30,442 nucleotides of DNA from Chrysochromulina parva (taxonomy: Eukaryota; Haptophyta; Prymnesiales; Chrysochromulinaceae), in assembly GCA_002887195.1 (NCBI GenBank), contig PJAB01000296.1:1-30442 (forward strand), written 5' to 3'. A model generated the notes under the pieces. It worked only from the letters and a program-made list of their open reading frames with translations. It did not search any database and was not told the origin of the DNA. Both the position numbers and the translations under genes were made by a program. Shown piece after piece: positions 24,301-30,442 of this stretch (within the stretch, counting starts at the first letter, position 1; each line of letters starts with the position of its first letter).

Positions 24301-27300
24301 GAGTGGGCGCTCAGTGAGAATCTCTCGTTGGGCACCGAGACGTACCTGCCGCCGCGCCTGTTGCACGGCCAGCTGCCCGAGGCTCTGGTACTCAACTTCC
24401 GCTTTTGGCAGGATGAGGACGACAACCTGCGCGGCTACCCGCTCAACGCCGAGGCATGCAGCGACATCATCTTCGTCAAGATTCACAAGGGCGCTCACGT
24501 GGCAACTCATGGCGAGCGCTTCCTCTCGGCGAATGTCGATGGCATGGCACTGCCGCCCTCGCGCACCCAGGTGTACCGCCTCAAGCGCGCACGCATGGAG
24601 CGGATGCGCGACGCGACCCTCCGCGCGCTCGAGGCGCTTGAAGCGTTCGCCAAGCGCCACGGGCTGCTTCTGGACGCGTTTCGTCCCACCTTCAAGCTCG
24701 CGCAGTCTCTCTCACTGCTCCTCGCTCGGCTGGGCGGTCACTTCTTTGGGCCGGGGGCGGACTGCAAGGTGCCGCTGCAGCAGTTCGACGAGCTGCTCGA
24801 ATCTGTCGACGTGCTCACTCTCAAGCGTCGGCAGCAGCGCCACCGCGTCTCAGACGTGATTCTGCCCCAGCTCGTGGACAGTCTCCTCGAGATGGCGCAG
24901 CGCGTGGCCAAATCGGGCAACCTGCCCGTGGACTCCAAAGCGAACCTGGCCAAGAAGGGCGCCGCCGATCCCACAGCTGCCGGCGGCGCCGCCGCCGCCG
25001 CCAGCCCGGCCGCGTCGGCCGGCTCGGTGGCGTCGGCGAGCGACATTGAGGATCGCGAGTTTGTGCTCCTCGATCTGCTCGCTGCTCCAAAGGGCAGCCT
25101 GCTCGAGAGCCTTGCGACGGTGCTCACGCGCATCGAGGCGATTGGTTCCATCCTCGCCTGGGCCCCGTACGACGAGGCCAAGGACATGGGCAAGCCCACG
25201 GCGTTCGCGCAAGAGGATCTCGCGATCGTGGCGCTGCCGCGGCTCAAGCTGACGTTCCAGGCACGTCGCGTCGGTGGGACTGTGCGCCTGTACTCGATCG
25301 ACCATGCCGACCTCTTCATCACGAATGAGCGTGATGAGCTCACTGACGAGCTGCTCGCGGGCATTCCACACTCGCTCCTCCTCTCCAACTCCAATGGTGA
25401 GCGCTCCGTACTCGTAGCGGCGGACATGCCGATACGGCCGATCATCGCCACGGTGCCCTTCTCAACGGCACTGGTCATCGACCAGGGCGATGCGAAGTGG
25501 GCCTCAGCGCTCGAGAACCCCTACTACGTGTACCCGGTGCACATCAGCCTCTCGTTCCTTTACTCGACCACGCTCGCCTCGGCGCTCTACCTGCTGCTGC
25601 TCCGCTACCTGCATCGTCAGTACAAGCAGGTGGTGCGCCTCATCGACACGGTGTCCACGGACGTTAGCCTGACACGTGAGGAGAACAACACGCTTCGGCT
25701 GCTCACGAGCCGTTCCCCCGATGAGCACCCGGACTCCCACGCATGCCTGCTGCACATCTCCCTCGTGATGGTCGACGCGCCGGTGGAGCTGCCCTGGGAC
25801 CTGACGACGCAGATGGCCGCGTACATCTCGAAGATCGCCCACGTCTCGACCGAGTGCCGGCTGTCGCAATCCGAGGAGCTCGCGCTACTCAAACGGTGCA
25901 TCTGCGACACGGCCGACCCACGCTACAATACCGGTAAGTACACGATCGTGCAGGTGCTCCTCTGCAAGAATCGTCGCTCCGAGCTTCGAGTTCGCGCCTC
26001 GCAACCGCCCCTTGTGCCCGGCGGCGCAGGCCAAAGCGCAGGCGTGGAGGCGATGGCAGGCACCACACCAGCACCAGCAGACGTCTGCTCTGTGTGGCGG
26101 CCAGGAGCGCCCAAGGTCGACTCGGGCTGGATCTACAAGTGGCACAGCGCCATCACCGAGTACCGCGAGCCCTCGGCGAAGCTCGACGGCTACTTGTACG
26201 ACCTGAGCCTGATCTACCGTCCACGCAAGAGTCTCGAGCTTGAGCAGATTATGGAGCTCATGGACAGGCTCAACACGGACAGGCCCTCGTCGGACTCCGA
26301 GATGACGCTCGAGACAGGGGGCTTCCTGCTGCTGTATGACCTTCTGCAGGGCGCGACGCAGTGCAAGGCGATCTCGACCAACTGCTCGGGCTCGCTCGCA
26401 CGGCTTTTCGTACCCTTGATGCGCGGGCTGCTCACCGAGAACACGCTGCTCTCCTCGATCATCCTCACGCTCGCACGCAACCCGCGCGTCGGACCGTTCA
26501 TGCCTACCTTTGAGGCGAAGCGAGGCGAGCCGGCGCAATTCCTTGGCACTCCGGATGAGTTTGGTGGCAGCTCTCTCCTATCGCGGCTGATCCGCGATGT
26601 GGTGACCGAGCTGCACCAGCTCAACGACAAGCAGCCTGGCGTCATTGAAGGCGTCGGTGCGACTCTCATTGAGCGCTTCGTCGAAGTCGAGTCCCGTCGC
26701 GCGGCTGCAATCAGTAGCGGCTACGGCGGCTACGGCGGCTACGGCGGCGGCGGCGTCTGGGGCCAGGGCGTCGCGTGGGGCGACAACGACTACGAGTACG
26801 ATGACGTGGGCGCCGGCGGCCGCGGCCGCCGGGGCGGCGGCTGGGGCGGCGGTTGGGGCTACGGGCGAGAGAGCCTCGAGCAGAAGCGGCAGAAGCTCGT
26901 GGATAGCGCCACGCGTGACCTTGGGCTCGTGATGGAGCTCGAGCTCTTTGATAAGGAGCAGCAGCCGAAGACCCCATCGAGCGCCGTCCTGAGCGGGCTA
27001 CCTGCCGCCATCCTCACCAAGGAGCAGCGCGAAGGCTTCTACGTGCTGCCTGCCGCCGGCCGGCCGCTGCCGAGGCCAAGCAACCACAACTGCGAGTCAC
27101 GCGTGCTGCGGGCGGTGGCCGCGCTGCCCGATCGGCCTCTGCCCGAGGCACTCTCAGCGGCTATGAGTTCCAGCGACGCCATGCCGCCCATGCCGCGGGG
27201 TGCGCCGTTGGCGCTTCCCCACAAAGACATCACGCGGGCGGGCACGTCGCCACTGCTCACGACCCCAGCGGCGATGGGCTACTTTGCCAAGACGCCGATC

Positions 27301-27981
27301 GATGTCCTGGACTTGGCCAAGTACGTGCGCTTCGTCGCGCGCGCCGCACGTGGCCAGGCGACAGCGAGCGGAGAGATGCCCTTTGACGTGGTTACACATC
27401 CGGACGCGAAGAGCAAGGTGGCCATCGACATGATCGATCGGATCCGGGCCGACGTCGGGCTGTACGCGCAGCAGTACAACCAGGCGAGCAAGGCGGAGAT
27501 CGTGTGCATCGGCGATGTGGTCGCGCTCATCGACGACACGAGCGGCGCGCTACGTGCCACGGCGGCCGCTGGCGTGCATGAGCTCCTCGAGGCGCTCACG
27601 GCCCAGCGCGAGCGCGACGCGGCCTATGTGCAGCAGGCGCTCCCGCTGCTGCTCCACCTGACCAACTTTATCGTTACGGACGGCGCCTTCGACACGGAGG
27701 CAGACGCGCGCACCCGCGAGGTCTTCGCACTGCGCCAGGCCGCCGAGCTCGAGGGCAAAGCTTCTCTCGATTTCCTCTTCTGCCTGCTCATCTCCTCGCG
27801 CAGCGTCGACGACCTGAACGTGGTCAATCCGTTCCTGAGTGCTGCGGAGAGCGAGCAAATCTTCAATCTCGTCGTCTCGACGATCATGCACGCCTCGCGC
27901 GTCGGCGCCATCAATCGGGCGATCAACGACACCCAAGCCCTCGCGAGTCTGCTGCAGCCTCCGTCGGCCGCCGCTTCCGAC

Positions 27982-28019
<38 letters not shown>

Positions 28020-30442
28020 GCCCAACGCTGAGCCCGGCGCCGTGCCTTCGGTCGTACGCGAGGGCTCCTCGGACAGCAACCAAAAGAGGCGCCTCGAGGC
28101 GGCATCCGAGCTCAATCTCAAGGCCTTGACGCTCGGCGAGGGGCTGCTGACACGCCGCCAGTATGTCGACGAGTCGAGCGCGAGCTACGATCCGCGCTTC
28201 CTGCTCTTTGAGTTCACGCACAACATCATCCTGCGCAAGGCTCAGGTCGAGATGGTCAACAAGCTCGTCGACTCGCTGCGTCTCGGCAAGCCGATCGTCG
28301 AACAGATGTTGATGGGCGGCGGTAAGTCGAAGGTGATCGCTCCGCTGCTCGCGCTGCTGCTCGCAGACGGCCAGACGCTGGTGATGCTCACGATGCCGCC
28401 GTCGCTCCTCGAGCAGCAGAAGGCAGTCATGCGCGCCACTTTCTCGTCGATCATGCGCAAGCGCTCGTTCACGCTGCTCTTCGATCGGAGCTCGGAGATC
28501 ACATGGTCCACGGTCGAGAAGCTCCAGTCGGCTGCGACCAACTGCGGCGTCGTGCTGTGCACCGCGCAGACCATCAAGTCGCTCCAGCTCAAGCTGATCG
28601 AGAAGATGTACGTGCTGAGCAACGCCACGGCGCGCCATTCGCCCGCGATGGAGCTCGACGTGTGCGCGCTCGCCAACGTGATGCGTCTCTTCCGCTCGGG
28701 CTGCTTGGTGATGGATGAGGTCGATCTGCTGCTGCACCCGCTGCGCTCCGAGCTCAACTTCCCGCTCGACGACAAGCTCAAGCTCGATCTGAGCCCGGAG
28801 CGCTGGGCATGCGCCATCCATGCGCTCGACGCCATCTTCACCTTCGACGGCTCGCCCATGTCGGTCAACTTCAAGGACTCGAATAAGGCGCACCGTATCC
28901 TTGAGCAGCTGCGTGCCGTCATCCAGAGGGGGCTCGATCCAGAGGTCAAGGCGCTGCAGCTCAAGCCGCATCTGGTGCTGCTCAACGTCGAGTGGTACCA
29001 CGAGCTGCTCAAGCCGATCATGGCGCAGTGGATGCAGCTGTGGCTCGAGAGCCAGCATGTGGCGGGCATGAGCCGCGAGCAGCAGATGGAATACATCATG
29101 GCCGACTGGACCCTGCTCGAGGCGGGCATCGACTCGAAGACGATGGAGCCCACTGAGGCGAGGAAGTGCAAGGAGGGCGACCCTGCCACCGACGCCGTGT
29201 ACGCGCTGTACCAGCTGACGCGCGAGACGACGATCTCGACCGATGGCACCGTCACGCCGCGCGTCAATGCCAAGGCGCTCAAGCTGCTCAACATCGTGAG
29301 CGAGTGGCTGCGCACCTTTTTGCCTCACTGCCTCCAGAAGATTGATCGCGTGAGCTTCGGGCTGCTCTCGATGGAGGAGTACAAGCGCGCGCTCGAGCTC
29401 GAGCCGAATATGCCGAGATCGCGCTACAAGCTCGCCATCCCCTTTTTAGGCAAGGACGTGCCCTCCCCAGCCTCCGAATTCGCGCATCCGGACGTCATCA
29501 TCGGCCTCTCGGTTCTCGCCTACCGGTACGAGGGGCTGCGCAGCGAGGAGTTTGCGCAGGATGTCGTTGGGCTCATCCGTTCAGACTTCGAAAAGGAGGT
29601 CGGACCTTACGCCCAGCGGCCCTCGTCCAAGCTGTACGAGAAGTGGATCACGCTGGCGGGTGGCGTCATCAAGGGCCGAGAGCAGCTCAGCAGCTCAGCA
29701 GCGGCTGCCGTCGCGCCGAGCACGGTGGCTGTCAAAGGCGGCGCCGCGGCCGAAGACGAGGAGGACGACGAGCGCGTGGTCGTGCCTCTCTGGCTGCTCA
29801 AGCAATCGAACGACGAGCAGATGGCGAAGCTGTACAAGCTGCTCTGCAAGCTGCCCGCCACTATTCACTGGTACCTCGACCAAGTCACCTTCCCAGCGTA
29901 CATGAAGCATCAGAAGGTCAAGATCTCGTCCTCGGGGCAGGAGCTCGGTGGCGCGATGCTCTTCTCGAAGCGGATCGGCTTCTCGGGCACGCCGTCGGAC
30001 CTGCTGCCCTCAGACCTGGGACGTTGCGGCTACGAGAAGGGCTCGGACGGCAAGGTGCTGCACACTCTCACCGACCCATCGATCGTGAGCGTCACGTACG
30101 CTGAGGAGCATTGGTCTGTTGAGTCGCTGCTCACGCGCATTGCGACGGCGCGTGCGCCCAAGTACCACGCGCTCATCGACACCGGCGCGCTCATCACCGG
30201 CAAGACGAACCACGAGGTCGCCGAGTACCTTTTGGCCAACGGGCTGTCGGCCTGGTGCGAGGGCGTCGTCTTCATCGACGAGAGCGACGAGAAGGTGATC
30301 CTGGTCAAGGCGACTGGGCGCGTGCTCAAGCTCTCGCAGTGCGGCATCAGCCTCGAGAAGCGGTTTGCCTTCTACGACCAGATCCACACGACGGGCATGG
30401 ACATCCAGCACACGCTCACCGCGCGCGCGGCCCTCACCCTCG
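18311..30442 (+). CDS. Giant LamG-like / thioredoxin-like / DUF3638-type P-loop NTPase protein (5' part)
   Basis: Exons 18311-19114 and 19384-30442 give at least 3954 codons; the frame has no stop through the right edge. In order: Gly/Trp-rich segment (about 148-176); LamG/ConA-like segment (about 177-268: YSIMLCLRLEALPKL, RWAWITITR, LHTYVNAMPCAQ); an acidic/basic linker; a region with LRPLVTSLTKLPPGELMVIP and GGLGYHPN; a nucleoredoxin-like thioredoxin domain with WCPPC at 819-823; long helical regions; a second Gly-rich segment (about 2713); and an NTPase core with MGGGKSKV (Walker A, about 3245), LVMDEVDLLLHP (Walker B, about 3379), HPDVIIGLSVLAYRYEGL and GFSGTP (about 3800). The core matches my memory of DUF3638/DUF3645 giant proteins, often named ubiquitinyl hydrolase without visible catalytic basis. 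Probable role: ATP-driven, function unknown. The ATG at 18311 (MPSVKKTTA) is chosen; the upstream frame is doubtful. Confidence 0.85.
18754..18836 (+). repeat. G-rich low-complexity tract (Gly/Trp codons)
   Basis: Irregular repeats of GGCTGGGGCGGTGGCTGGGG and GGTGGGGGGTGG encode GWGGVGGGWGGGWGGYG. There are many runs of three or more G on the coding strand. A similar Gly-rich tract lies in the same gene at about 26716-26870. Confidence 0.85.
19115..19383 (+). other. Intron of the giant gene: double minisatellite intron with decayed exon copy
   Basis: A 269-bp, phase 0 intron with donor GCCCAG|GTAAGC and acceptor CCTCATCAG|GTGAGCC. It consists of two similar halves, each of TGATGACCTC-type units ending in GATTGCATTCCTCATCAG (at 19198 and 19383). 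Between them, 19199-19243 copies the start of exon 2 but carries an in-frame TAG and contains no second GT, so it cannot be an ordinary internal exon. Joining Q268 to VSLKPDADD keeps the frame. Confidence 0.82.
20970..21360 (+). other. Nucleoredoxin/tryparedoxin-like domain inside the giant protein
   Basis: Translated in the frame of the giant gene, this reads LEGVEVLGIYFSASWCPPCR, then KFTPQLASSYTRIRQKM, FQIILAPLDQTEGAFDAYRS, MPWPSLRF, FVVDGIPKLVLLTAEGEIVS and LRKHTHGFPW. The WCPPC active site (21034-21048), the KFTPxL motif and the GIPxLVLL cis-Pro motif match Thioredoxin_8 (nucleoredoxin/tryparedoxin) domains. Both catalytic cysteines are present, so redox activity is plausible. No splice signals separate it from the flanking sequence. 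Confidence 0.88.
27985..28020 (+). repeat. GCC trinucleotide tract, poly-Ala
   Basis: A run of GCC codons gives about ten Ala in a linker just before the NTPase core of the giant protein. It is an in-frame microsatellite and probably variable in length. Confidence 0.9.
28255..30442 (+). other. P-loop NTPase core of the giant protein (DUF3638/DUF3645-like), incomplete
   Basis: LGKPIVEQMLMGGGKSKVIA (Walker A at 28312-28329) is followed by LVMLTMPPSLLEQQKAVMRA, VVLCTAQTIKSLQLK and LVMDEVDLLLHPLRSELN (Walker B from 28714), an order like helicase motifs I, Ia and II. Then come the DUF3645-like SEFAHPDVIIGLSVLAYRYE with GLRSEEFAQD, and GFSGTPSD at 29977, which resembles motif III. The window ends in TGMDIQHTLTARAALTL, shortly before the region where this family has further conserved Arg-rich motifs. 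Substrate and direction of action are unknown. Confidence 0.75.

Noticed and set aside
25931..25945. Strong donor-like GGTAAGTA in the giant gene
   Set aside because: The frame continues through it as NTGKYTIVQVLLCKN with no matching acceptor nearby, so I do not call an intron.
27550..29328. 592-codon minus-strand open frame, and a 357-codon one at 28242-29315
   Set aside because: Both lie antisense to the NTPase core, whose plus-strand reading has recognisable Walker motifs and continuous homology-like sequence. High GC leaves stops rare on both strands.

Overview
The window reads as nuclear DNA of a GC-rich, flagellated eukaryotic microbe. I infer a haptophyte alga (Prymnesium/Chrysochromulina-like). 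The evidence is: GT-AG introns of about 115-270 bp that restore protein families across the splice; a radial-spoke-type protein with an RII-alpha docking domain and EF-hands; a type II Golgi-type glycosyltransferase; alanine/arginine-rich coiled-coil proteins; and very large ORFs. There are no operons, Shine-Dalgarno sites or prokaryotic mobile genes. Species placement is inference, and no database was consulted.

Layout. 1-1322 (-): 5' part of a two-exon gene whose membrane-spanning N-terminus is followed by a conserved SYCW...DWASL domain that runs off the left edge. 1323-2163: intergenic, with a GT-rich repeat bounded by GTACCGG. 2164-3084 (-): a coiled-coil protein whose start codon lies just downstream of a second, inverted copy of that repeat. 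3338-10006 (-): a single-exon 2222-residue coiled-coil/low-complexity protein with several in-frame tandem repeats. A 107-bp divergent promoter region separates it from 10114-11154 (+), a two-exon thiamin pyrophosphokinase. 11367-12861 (+): an RSP7-like axonemal protein with a 21-nt first exon. 13548-14849 (+): an unrecognised Ser/Pro-rich protein. 15082-18065 (+): a five-exon glycosyltransferase of the Nucleotid_trans type. 18311 to the right edge (+): the start of a giant gene (at least 3954 codons in two exons, no stop in the window). It combines a Gly-rich segment, a LamG/ConA-like segment, a nucleoredoxin-like thioredoxin domain with WCPPC, and a P-loop NTPase core resembling DUF3638/DUF3645 proteins.

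The most interesting signal is in the introns between 16422 and 19383. They are built from 10-bp minisatellites (TGATGACCTC, TGATGGCCTC, TGATGACCGC) and end in a common CTCATCAG. Each also begins with an imperfect copy of the first 11-45 nt of the exon that follows it. That is the pattern expected if an element carrying its own 3' splice site inserted, or a segment duplicated tandemly, so that the 5' splice site was taken from duplicated exon sequence (introner-like intron gain). One of them, in the giant gene, still holds a decayed duplicate of the exon start, immediately after an internal AG|GTAAGC junction that looks like a recursive splice site.

The genes do not form one pathway. Two could relate to flagella (the RSP7-like protein and, weakly, the coiled-coil proteins). 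The others concern thiamin diphosphate synthesis, glycan synthesis and a giant ATPase of unknown role.
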